Assembly (NCBI GenBank): GCA_023434465.1
Contig: JAEYSQ010000105.1
Coordinates: 1-15,614 of the forward strand
DNA length: 15,614 nucleotides
Direction of reading: 5' to 3'
Source of the DNA: Actinomycetes bacterium
GTDB lineage: Bacteria; Actinomycetota; Thermoleophilia; Solirubrobacterales; 70-9
Within the stretch, counting starts at the first letter, position 1. Each line of letters begins with the position of its first letter. The notes beneath the pieces were generated by a model. The model was given only the letters and a program-made list of their open reading frames with translations, was not told the origin of the DNA and searched no databases. Positions 7,361-13,383 of the stretch are shown in pieces. The position numbers and the translations under genes are program-made.

Positions 7361-8347
7361 TCAGGCGACCAAGGGGACATAGATCGGCGGGAAGGCGGAG
7401 CTGCCAAAGAACCAGCTTTCGATCGCGTAACGAGGGTTCGGCATGCTCGGATCGGAACCCGTCTGGTGGAGGAACTTGTCGTCAAAGAGCAGCGCGTCAC
7501 CGGGGTTGAAGACCGGTCGAACGATTCCGATCTCACCGGCGGCCTCTTCCGCGACCGCGTCCGAAACCTGGGTCTCGAGCCAGGTGCCTTCCGTACCCAT
7601 CGGGACGAAGTCGTCCAGCCGGGTCGGGACCAGATCCATCCCGGGAGCCTCGTCTCCGCAGCGCGACAGCGACAGCCAGACGTTCATCGCCCGCACGTCA
7701 CCCATGAAGGCGCCGTCCTGGTGCCAGGCGCCCGCCACATCCGGGGTGGCCTTGCGCAAGGTGCATTTGTCGGCAGAGATCAGCGGCGCTTCACCGAGGT
7801 AACCCTCGATCACCGCGGGGAGCCCGGCCTGCCGGAAGGCGTCGAGCATGTCGGCGAACAGTTTGGGTGAATCGACGGCGAGGACTCCGCCTCCCTCTTC
7901 GATCCACTCGCGCTTGTCGACCGTGTAGGGGTCATCGGGAACCAGTTCGTCGTAGAACCCGGCCTCATCGCTACCGCCCTCACGCAGAGCGACCCGGGTG
8001 GCGAAGGCCTGCTCGATCCCGTCGGCCATCTCGAGCGCGTCCTGATCCGGCATCAGATCCCGGACCAGCAGGCAGCCGGCCTCGAGGATCGCGGCCCGGA
8101 GCAGCTCCGGAGTCAGCTCCGCGGGAGTCACCTCGGGGCACTTCGATTCCAGACCGCGCGGGGGAGCTTCGGCGGCCGGGCTGACCAGCTCGGGACGGGG
8201 CGGTGGCACGCGAACCGCGTCGGCACCAGCCTGATGCCTTACCTGACGAAGCTCCCGGTCGCGCTGGAGGCCGCGCGGAGCGGCCTCGAGCTCGGCAATC
8301 CGGGCAGCGTAGTCCGGCTTCTGCTTCCTGCGAGTGAAAAGCCCCAT
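7361..8347 (-). CDS. PhyH-family Fe(II)/2-oxoglutarate dioxygenase (downstream copy)
   Basis: 328 residues. The C-terminal two thirds carry a phytanoyl-CoA-dioxygenase-type double-stranded beta-helix with an apparently complete metal site: His209 and Asp211 (AWHQDG), His294 (FLHQTG) and the 2-oxoglutarate Arg306 (NPRYAIESWF). All expected ligands are present, so the enzyme should be active as a hydroxylase or related oxidase using O2 and 2-oxoglutarate. Residues 1-70 are a basic start (MGLFTRRKQK), one predicted helix (13-38) and a Pro-rich linker, with no signal peptide, so it is cytoplasmic. It is closely related to the gene just upstream, and both keep MPNPRYAIESWFFG and KCTLRKA. Its ATG shares one base with the upstream stop (TGATG). 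Members of this family in glycan loci may oxidise sugars or lipids; the substrate here is unknown. Confidence 0.9.
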   Translation of the reverse strand: MGLFTRRKQKPDYAARIAELEAAPRGLQRDRELRQVRHQAGADAVRVPPPRPELVSPAAEAPPRGLESKCPEVTPAELTPELLRAAILEAGCLLVRDLMPDQDALEMADGIEQAFATRVALREGGSDEAGFYDELVPDDPYTVDKREWIEEGGGVLAVDSPKLFADMLDAFRQAGLPAVIEGYLGEAPLISADKCTLRKATPDVAGAWHQDGAFMGDVRAMNVWLSLSRCGDEAPGMDLVPTRLDDFVPMGTEGTWLETQVSDAVAEEAAGEIGIVRPVFNPGDALLFDDKFLHQTGSDPSMPNPRYAIESWFFGSSAFPPIYVPLVA

Positions 8348-9420
8348 CAGAAGGCGATCGGAACGTAGTTCTCGGGATAGGCGGAAGGACCGAAGAACCA
8401 GCTTTCGATCGCGTACCTGGGGTTGGGCATCTTCGGATCGGACCCCGTCTGATGCATGAAGAGGTCGTCGAAAAGCAGCGCGTCCCCGGGGTTGAAGATC
8501 GGCCGGACGATGCCCCGCTCCCCGGCAGCCTTCTCGACGTTCTCCTGGGAGTTCATGAAGTCGAGGTAGGCGCCCTCGCCACCGGTGGCGACGAGGTCGT
8601 TGAGACGGGTCGGCACCACGTCCATGCTGGGGGCCACGTCACCGCAGCGTGAAAGCGAGAGCCACACGTTCAGCGCCCGGATGTCATCACCCATGAACCG
8701 GCCGTCCTGATGCCATCCCCCGGCGATCTCCGGCAACGCCTTGCGCAGCGTGCATTTCTGGGCGGAGATCGCGGGCTTCTCGCCGAGATAGCCCTCGATG
8801 ACCTCGCGCAGACCGGCCTGCTCCATCGCGTCGAGCATGTCGAAGAGCATTCGCGGTGAATCGGCGGCCAGCACTCCGCCGCCCTCCTCGACCCATTCCC
8901 GTTCGGGGATCCGGTACGGGCTCTCGGGGTCCATCTCGTCGTAGAACCCGGCCTCGTCGCTTTGGCCTTCGTCGAGCGTGTCGCGAATCTCGAAGCTGCG
9001 GTCGATATCGGCGGCGAGGTTCAGCGCGCGATCCTCATCCATCAACCCGCGAACCAGCAGACAGCCCGCCTCGAGGATCGAGGAGCGGAGGATCTCCGGT
9101 GTGAGCTCCCCGGGAGTGACCTCGGGACACTGCGACTGCTCGCCCCGGGGAGGCACCGTCGCGGCCGGATCGGGATGAACCGGATTCGAGGGGGCGTTCC
9201 TGACCAGCTCGATCCCGGCGAGGTGGCGGATCCGGCGGATCTCCCGTTCGAGCTGAGGGTCACGGGAATCCCGGTTGGCGTCGTTCAGCAGGTCGATCGC
9301 TTCGAAGAGCTTTCCTTCGGTCTCCAGCTGCCGCGCCTCAAGGGTTTGCGGGAGGGGTTCCTCCACCGCGGTTGCAGCTTGCGACTCCTCGTTTCGATTC
9401 TTGCGTGAGCGAAAGAACAT
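8347..9420 (-). CDS. PhyH-family Fe(II)/2-oxoglutarate dioxygenase (upstream copy)
   Basis: 357 residues from the ATG at 9420, chosen because AGGAG precedes it by 4 nt and because the resulting start (MFFRSRKN) matches that of the paralogue (MGLFTRRK); a frame extending to 9486 has no such support. Metal ligands His237 and Asp239 (GWHQDG), His323 (FMHQTG) and the 2-oxoglutarate Arg335 (NPRYAIESWF) are all present. Residues about 27-75 form a helical segment (EGKLFEAIDLLNDANRDS, then EREIRRIRHLAG) that looks like a TPR-like helical hairpin; the paralogue keeps only the second half. The catalytic cores are alike from about residue 98 to the end, so this is a tandem duplication. It sits 86 bp after the acyltransferase stop, the largest gap in this operon, and overlaps the next gene by one base. 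The substrate is unknown; a polysaccharide sugar or lipid carrier is inferred from context only. Confidence 0.9.
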   Translation of the reverse strand: MFFRSRKNRNEESQAATAVEEPLPQTLEARQLETEGKLFEAIDLLNDANRDSRDPQLEREIRRIRHLAGIELVRNAPSNPVHPDPAATVPPRGEQSQCPEVTPGELTPEILRSSILEAGCLLVRGLMDEDRALNLAADIDRSFEIRDTLDEGQSDEAGFYDEMDPESPYRIPEREWVEEGGGVLAADSPRMLFDMLDAMEQAGLREVIEGYLGEKPAISAQKCTLRKALPEIAGGWHQDGRFMGDDIRALNVWLSLSRCGDVAPSMDVVPTRLNDLVATGGEGAYLDFMNSQENVEKAAGERGIVRPIFNPGDALLFDDLFMHQTGSDPKMPNPRYAIESWFFGPSAYPENYVPIAF

Positions 9421-9424
9421 CTGT

Positions 9425-9429
9425 CTCCT
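9425..9429 (-). promoter_or_regulatory. Shine-Dalgarno AGGAG deciding the start of the upstream PhyH gene
   Basis: AGGAG lies 4 nt before the ATG at 9420 within the 86 bp gap 9421-9506. It supports the 357-residue form over longer in-frame starts. The rest of the gap shows a possible TAGTTT -10-like box on the minus strand but no good -35 partner, and no hairpin I would call a terminator. Confidence 0.55.
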
Positions 9430-9506
9430 GCCTTGATTTTTGCCCGTCGATCTTCCAAGCCTTACGGACGGTTCCCTTGTCGACATCGGGGAAAACTACC
9501 GAATCC

Positions 9507-10109
9507 TCAATTATTTCCGATCACTTTGGCCGGAATACCTCCGACAATAGCGCCGGCGGGTACGTCGTCGATCACCAGAGCCTGCGAACCGATCACCGCG
9601 CCGTCGCCGACCGTGATGTTCCCCAGGACCTTGGCGCCGGTGCCGATGAAGACGTTGTCACCGATCTTCGGACCCTGGACATCTCCGGCGACCAGGCCGA
9701 TCGATACCCAGGGTGAAACCGTGCAGTTGCGCCCGATCTCGGTCAGTCCCCCGATGACCGCCTGACCGTGGGCGATGTTGGCTCCGGGCTGGAGCAGGAC
9801 CATCTCGTCGATCGAGAGCTGGGCGGTGATCAGGCCAAGCTTGTGCAGGATCCTCGGCAGCAGAGGCACGCCGCGCGCCCGAAGCCTCATGCGTGCCCGG
9901 TAGGAAACCTGGGCGAAGAAGGCGTCGCTTACCCAGATCAGCCGTAAGGCACGCCAGGCGATGTACCAGGGAGCGGAAGCGGCGGAATCGAAGAACTCGC
10001 CACGATGAAAGGAGACCGCGTGGGTGTCGTCCCGGACCGCCTCGAGGAAGGGGGGCTGGCGCTCGTACAGGCCCGCCAGCAGTTCCTTGCGCTCTTGCCG
10101 CGAGGTCAC
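9507..10109 (-). CDS. Left-handed beta-helix acyltransferase, serine acetyltransferase-like (copy 1)
   Basis: 200 residues from a GTG at 10109 that overlaps the upstream stop by 4 nt (GTGA). The N-terminal 95 residues are helical (LRLIWVSDAFFAQVSYRAR). Residues about 97-198 contain hexapeptide turns of a left-handed beta-helix ending in VGDGAVIGSQALVIDDVPAGAIVGGIPAKVIGN, the usual CysE/NodL-type C-terminus. His115 in NIAHGQAVIGG is the candidate catalytic His; KIGDNVFIGTGAKVLG forms the acyl-CoA-side coils. The fold matches the serine O-acetyltransferase-like branch that acts on exopolysaccharide sugars, so O- or N-acetylation of a glycan is the likely role rather than cysteine synthesis, given the neighbours. 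It is a clear paralogue of the gene just upstream (shared WVSDAF, PRILH, SPWV, GDVQGP/GNVQGP). Confidence 0.88.
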   Translation of the reverse strand: MTSRQERKELLAGLYERQPPFLEAVRDDTHAVSFHRGEFFDSAASAPWYIAWRALRLIWVSDAFFAQVSYRARMRLRARGVPLLPRILHKLGLITAQLSIDEMVLLQPGANIAHGQAVIGGLTEIGRNCTVSPWVSIGLVAGDVQGPKIGDNVFIGTGAKVLGNITVGDGAVIGSQALVIDDVPAGAIVGGIPAKVIGNN

Positions 10110-10720
10110 GAGCCGGCCCCCGGGCCTGATGCTTTGGCCGGCATGCCGACGGCCGTCGTACCGGGGGGAACGTCGTCCACCACCACCGCGTTGGCCCCGA
10201 TCAGCGAATCGTGTCCGACCGTGACCGGACCGATGATCTTGGCCCCGGTGCCGACGTTCACGTCGGGCTCGATGGTCGGCCCCTGCACGTTGCCGGCCCG
10301 CAGGCCAACGGTGACCCAGGGTGAGAGCACGACCCGGCTCCGGACCTCGACCAGTCCGTCGAGAACCAGCTGGCCGTGAACCAGGTAGACGCCCGGATGC
10401 ATGTAGACGCCGGGACCGATCGACACCTGGGCTGATCGCATGGCGTAGCGGTGGAGGATGCGGGGAAGGACCGGGATTCGGCGCCGCAGCAAAGCGGTGC
10501 GCAACCGGTATGAGACATGGACCGCGAAGGCGTCGCTCACCCACATCAGCCGAAGCACCTGCAGGAAAGTGTCGAGGCCCGAGCGGAACTCGGATCGCTC
10601 CCCTCGCTGCGAGCAGGTGAAGCGTGCGTCGTGGGCCACGGCAAGCCGGAACCCGGGGTGTCGCTGGTGAAGCGAACGCATGAACTTCCGCTTCTCCGCT
10701 GAGGTTGGCTGCTGGTTCAT
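10106..10720 (-). CDS. Left-handed beta-helix acyltransferase, serine acetyltransferase-like (copy 2)
   Basis: 204 residues from the ATG at 10720. It has the same layout as its downstream neighbour: a helical N-terminus with LRLMWVSDAFAVHVSYRLR (56-74), then hexapeptide-repeat coils from about 98, candidate catalytic His115 in VYLVHGQLVLDG, and the terminal VGHDSLIGANAVVVDDVPPGTTAVGMPAK (168-196, read in parts). It lacks the tidy GNN end and finishes in GPGAGS. The paralogue pair probably arose by tandem duplication and may acetylate two positions or two sugars of the same polymer. It is the first gene of the minus-strand operon 10720-5837. No Shine-Dalgarno is seen; TAGGCT lies 11 nt before the ATG. 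Acetyl as the acyl group is assumed from the family; a longer acyl chain is not excluded. Confidence 0.87.
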   Translation of the reverse strand: MNQQPTSAEKRKFMRSLHQRHPGFRLAVAHDARFTCSQRGERSEFRSGLDTFLQVLRLMWVSDAFAVHVSYRLRTALLRRRIPVLPRILHRYAMRSAQVSIGPGVYMHPGVYLVHGQLVLDGLVEVRSRVVLSPWVTVGLRAGNVQGPTIEPDVNVGTGAKIIGPVTVGHDSLIGANAVVVDDVPPGTTAVGMPAKASGPGAGS

Positions 10721-10731
10721 CGACCCGGCGG

Positions 10732-10743
10732 AGCCTATAGCCT
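10732..10743. promoter_or_regulatory. Shared palindromic -10-like element between divergent genes
   Basis: The 36 bp gap between the ATG at 10720 (minus) and the ATG at 10757 (plus) contains AGCCTATAGCCT, centred on the palindrome CTATAG. It gives TATAGC or TAGCCT on the plus strand (the latter 13 nt before the ATG) and TATAGG or TAGGCT on the minus strand (the latter 11 nt before the ATG). One AT-rich core could thus serve both directions. Neither side has a Shine-Dalgarno, which fits very short leaders. No recognisable -35 box is seen. Confidence 0.4.
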
Positions 10744-10756
10744 GCCCGTCCAGACC

Positions 10757-11719
10757 ATGAGCCCAGAGAACAACGAGCCAGACGCAATCCAGTGGGGTTA
10801 CTCGCTGGAGAACATCGCCGAAATCATGCATCCCTGCCTTGAAGCACGCGGCACCCGGTCGCTGCTCGAAATCGGCTCCTTCGCCGGAGAACTGACCGAG
10901 AGCCTGCTCGAATGGGGCACCCCGAGAGGGGTCGAGGTGAGCACTGTCGAGCCACTGCCGCCGGAGGAACTCCGGGCGGTCGCTTCCCGCCACCCCGAGC
11001 TCACCCTGATCGAGGACACCGGCGTCGGGGCTCTGGCCGGCCTGGAATCGCTGCCCGACACGGTGATCATCGACGGCGACCACAACTACTTCACGCTGAC
11101 CAGCGAGCTGGACCAGATCGCCGCGATGGCCGGCGATGACCAGCTGCCGTTGCTGCTGTTCCACGATGTCTGCTGGCCTCATGAACGCCGCGACACCTAC
11201 TACGCCCCGGACCGGGTCCCCGAGTCGGAGCGCCAGCCGCTGGGCGAGGACTGCACGATCGAACCGGGCAATCCCGGCCTGAGCGACGGCGGACTGCCCT
11301 ATAAATGGGCGGCAGCGCGCGAAGGGGGCCCCGGAAACGGGGTCCTGACCGCGATCGAGGACTTCATGAAGAGACGTGGCGGACTTCGCCTGGCGGTCGT
11401 GCCGGTCTTCTTCGGCATGGGTGTGCTCTGGGAGGAATCAGCAACTTACGCCGACGCGGTCGCCGCGACGCTCGCCCCGTACGACCGTAATCCGGTGATG
11501 GAGCGGGCCGAGGCGAACCGGGTCGCCCTGCTGGTGCGAACCCACAAGGACGCGAAGACGATCCGCGAGCAGAACCAGAAGATCGCGGAGTACGAGGAAC
11601 TGTTCGGACGAATGCTTCAGTCCAGCGCGCTTGGCATCGCGGAACGGCTCTCGAAGGCGAAGCAGCGGGGAAACCCGATCTTCACCCGACAGGAAATCCA
11701 GGACCTGCTCGACAAGTAG
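10757..11719 (+). CDS. Class I SAM-dependent methyltransferase-like protein with coiled-coil tail
   Basis: 320 residues. LLEIGSFAGE (36-45) is a motif I-like glycine-rich SAM loop, followed by the acidic strand end TVEP (63-66). VIIDGDHNYFTLTSELDQ (103-120) and LLLFHDVCWPHERRDTYY (132-149) recall the Methyltransf_24/cephalosporin-hydroxylase-like group, where the DGDH and FHD segments lie at the active site. Residues 262-300 (KDAKTIREQNQKIAEYEELF...) are probably coiled coil, unusual for a simple methyltransferase and suggestive of a partner. It is a single plus-strand gene: 36 bp from the divergent acyltransferase gene and 20 bp from the convergent GT2 gene. A methyl group on a glycan residue is the natural guess from context; the exact reaction is not shown, and a non-methylating relative is possible. 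Confidence 0.78.
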   Translation: MSPENNEPDAIQWGYSLENIAEIMHPCLEARGTRSLLEIGSFAGELTESLLEWGTPRGVEVSTVEPLPPEELRAVASRHPELTLIEDTGVGALAGLESLPDTVIIDGDHNYFTLTSELDQIAAMAGDDQLPLLLFHDVCWPHERRDTYYAPDRVPESERQPLGEDCTIEPGNPGLSDGGLPYKWAAAREGGPGNGVLTAIEDFMKRRGGLRLAVVPVFFGMGVLWEESATYADAVAATLAPYDRNPVMERAEANRVALLVRTHKDAKTIREQNQKIAEYEELFGRMLQSSALGIAERLSKAKQRGNPIFTRQEIQDLLDK

Positions 11720-11720
11720 G

Positions 11721-11735
11721 CGGCCTGTCTGGCCG
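11721..11735. terminator. Short GC hairpin in the convergent gap (possible bidirectional terminator)
   Basis: CGGCC-TGTCT-GGCCG forms a perfect 5 bp G+C stem with a 5 nt loop, beginning 2 nt after the TAG of the methyltransferase gene (11717-11719) and ending 5 nt before the stop of the convergent GT2 gene. It nearly fills the 20 bp gap. There is no T-tract on either side, so it is not a classical intrinsic terminator; it may act as a weak or T-less terminator or a 3'-end stabiliser. Confidence 0.35.
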
Positions 11736-11739
11736 AGGG

Positions 11740-12648
11740 CTACTGGTCTTCGACCGGTTTGCGGCGGAGAATGAAGTCGGTGAACTTGCGGAGCGGCTTG
11801 GTGATCTTCCAGCTCCGGCTGGCTTTCAGCTCCTCGAGTTCGCGTTCCAGCGATTCGTTGATCAGGTGACCGGCACCGGCCATGGTCCGGGCGGCGGAAG
11901 CTTCGGCTTCGGCCCTCCGGGCCCGGTCCTCCCAGGAGTTTCCTTCGGGACCTTCCGGCCGGGGCAGCATGTGCTCCCACTTCTTGGAGAAAGCGATATG
12001 CGCGTTGACCCAGGTGTCGAGGTCGCTGATCAGCTCGATCGAGTGATGATGGATCACCTTGAGATCGGCGGTCACGACCTTCTTGCCTTTCTCGCGTGCC
12101 TGGAAGGAGATGTCGAAGTCGTACCCGTGGAGGGCGCCGCCGGTGATCTCGTCGAAGCGCAGGTTCTGGATCGCCCAGGGTGAGAAGCCGATCACGAACC
12201 CGTCGATCATGTCGACCTGGCCAAGTTTTGCGTAGGACGGCGTGTTGGTCGCCAGCCAGGTCAGGGCCGGGATCTCACCGCCTCCGAGTTCGTCGTACTT
12301 GTGGGTGAAGGAGGCCCAGGTCACGGCCCCCTCCCACCAGGCGATGCTGCGGACGCCGACCGATCCGGCGCAGCCGACCAGGGCGACGTCGGGATCCTTG
12401 AACTCTTCCCGGATCTTCTGAATGAATTCCGGGTCGATGATCTCGGCGTCTTGATGGATCAGGACGAGGAATTCAAGATCGTCGCGTTTGGCCGCTTCGT
12501 CGAGAATCAGGTTGTAACTGCGAAAAAGGGTGCCCGAACTGGCGAAGCTGAATGCCTCGGTGTCCGGTTCCCGGCAGAGTTCGATACCTGGAACGACGAA
12601 CCGTTCGTACTTCTTCGGTTCGGTAATGGCACTTCCAATCGCGACCAC
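11740..12648 (-). CDS. GT2 glycosyltransferase of the StrF/Glyco_tranf_2_5 type with coiled-coil C-terminus
   Basis: 302 residues from a GTG at 12648. Residues about 1-220 match the StrF-like GT2 branch: a short N-terminal strand MVAIGSAI, SFASSGTLFRSYNLILDEA (34-52), the metal site LVLIHQDAEI with His65-Gln66-Asp67, then VGCAGSVGV followed by AWWEG (91-107), VDMIDGFVIGF (145-155) and the acceptor-side LHGYDFDISFQAREKG (173-188) with a His200-His202 cluster. Residues 240-278 are a probable coiled coil, and the tail has SRSWKITKPLRKF, a motif often found at the C-terminus of cell-surface glycosyltransferases. Expected role: cytoplasmic sugar addition; donor unknown. It lies 30 bp after the methyltransferase stop. 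No Shine-Dalgarno is seen; TAGATT stands 8 nt before the GTG. Confidence 0.87.
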   Translation of the reverse strand: MVAIGSAITEPKKYERFVVPGIELCREPDTEAFSFASSGTLFRSYNLILDEAAKRDDLEFLVLIHQDAEIIDPEFIQKIREEFKDPDVALVGCAGSVGVRSIAWWEGAVTWASFTHKYDELGGGEIPALTWLATNTPSYAKLGQVDMIDGFVIGFSPWAIQNLRFDEITGGALHGYDFDISFQAREKGKKVVTADLKVIHHHSIELISDLDTWVNAHIAFSKKWEHMLPRPEGPEGNSWEDRARRAEAEASAARTMAGAGHLINESLERELEELKASRSWKITKPLRKFTDFILRRKPVEDQ

Positions 12649-12656
12649 GGCGGAGG

Positions 12657-12662
12657 AATCTA
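12657..12662 (-). promoter_or_regulatory. Possible -10 box for a leaderless transcript of the StrF-type GT2
   Basis: TAGATT lies 8 nt upstream of the GTG at 12648 inside a 30 bp gap, and the intervening bases (CCTCCGCC) are the opposite of a Shine-Dalgarno. This spacing matches the TANNNT-to-start spacing of leaderless actinobacterial genes. No -35 box is evident. Confidence 0.3.
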
Positions 12663-12678
12663 CCCGACCCCGGGCGGC

Positions 12679-13383
12679 TCAGGCAGGACGGTCGGGCTTG
12701 CGGGCGAGCACCACGTTGTGCGCAGTGAGCCGCCTGAGGCCGGGAATCCGCTCGACCACGCGCTCGGTCGAGGCAGCGGCGCGGAGCAGGCGAGGCGGCA
12801 CGAAATCCGGCACGAACCCGAGTTGGCGCGAGTCGACGAGCCGCGCCCCGCCGTCCGTCAGGCCCGCGATCACCTCCCCTTCGGGAATCAGTCGTTCCGA
12901 CCCGTCGTCCTGGGGCACCCGGGCCATCAGGTTCTTCCAGTACGGGTTGCGCGGGTTGTGATCCCAGACCAGGACCAGACCGCCCGGCTTCGTGACCCGG
13001 ACCATCTCACCGAGTGCGGTGTGGACATCCCGGACATTTGCGATGTGATGCATGACGGCGACGCACATGGTCAAGTCGAACCCGTCGTCGGGAAACGGCA
13101 ACTCCGTAGCCGATCCGAGCACCGCCGTGACCCGCCCGTCGCGCTCCCGCAGGTGGTCGAGCATGCCCTGGGACGGATCGGTGCCAGTCACCTCGTATCC
13201 GAGATCGGCGAGCCGGGAAGCGATGACTCCGGTGCCACAGCCGACGTCGAGGATCCGGCCCGAAGGCATGAGCTCACCGACGAAGGCGACCCGCTTGCGC
13301 AGGTAGTGCTCGACGACGTGGGGCGGCAGCGACTCGTCGTACTCGGTCGCGATCTGATCGAAATGTTCGGCTACTTCATTCAT
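12679..13383 (-). CDS. Class I SAM-dependent methyltransferase (Methyltransf_11 type)
   Basis: 234 residues from the ATG at 13383. It is a complete Rossmann methyltransferase: a helical lead (AEHFDQIATEYDESLPPHV), motif I ILDVGCGTGVIASRL (44-58), acidic strand end VTGTDPSQGML (65-75), LGSATELPFPDDGFDLTMC (89-107), then MHHI (111-114) and VTKPGGLVLVWDHNPRNP (130-147). The WDHNPRNPYW segment resembles the EHNP motif of small-molecule and sugar methyltransferases. The ATG overlaps the upstream GT39 stop region by 8 nt; a GTG at 13410 would lengthen the overlap to 35 nt and has no better ribosome site. It is the middle gene of the operon between the GT39-like and StrF-type GT2 genes. O-methylation of a sugar is likely from context; the acceptor is unknown. 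Confidence 0.88.
   Translation of the reverse strand: MNEVAEHFDQIATEYDESLPPHVVEHYLRKRVAFVGELMPSGRILDVGCGTGVIASRLADLGYEVTGTDPSQGMLDHLRERDGRVTAVLGSATELPFPDDGFDLTMCVAVMHHIANVRDVHTALGEMVRVTKPGGLVLVWDHNPRNPYWKNLMARVPQDDGSERLIPEGEVIAGLTDGGARLVDSRQLGFVPDFVPPRLLRAAASTERVVERIPGLRRLTAHNVVLARKPDRPA

Noticed and set aside
9421..9486. 22-residue N-terminal extension of the upstream PhyH gene.
   Set aside because: AGGAG just before the ATG at 9420 and alignment with the paralogue start favour the shorter protein.
9507..10720. Cysteine biosynthesis role (CysE) for the two acyltransferases.
   Set aside because: The beta-helix resembles serine acetyltransferases, but the candidate His lies in a different local motif, the N-terminal domain is short, and all neighbours are glycan genes.
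10721..11182. Minus-strand upstream extension of the second acyltransferase.
   Set aside because: It would run antisense through the start of the methyltransferase-like gene at 10757; the ATG at 10720 gives a normal family length.
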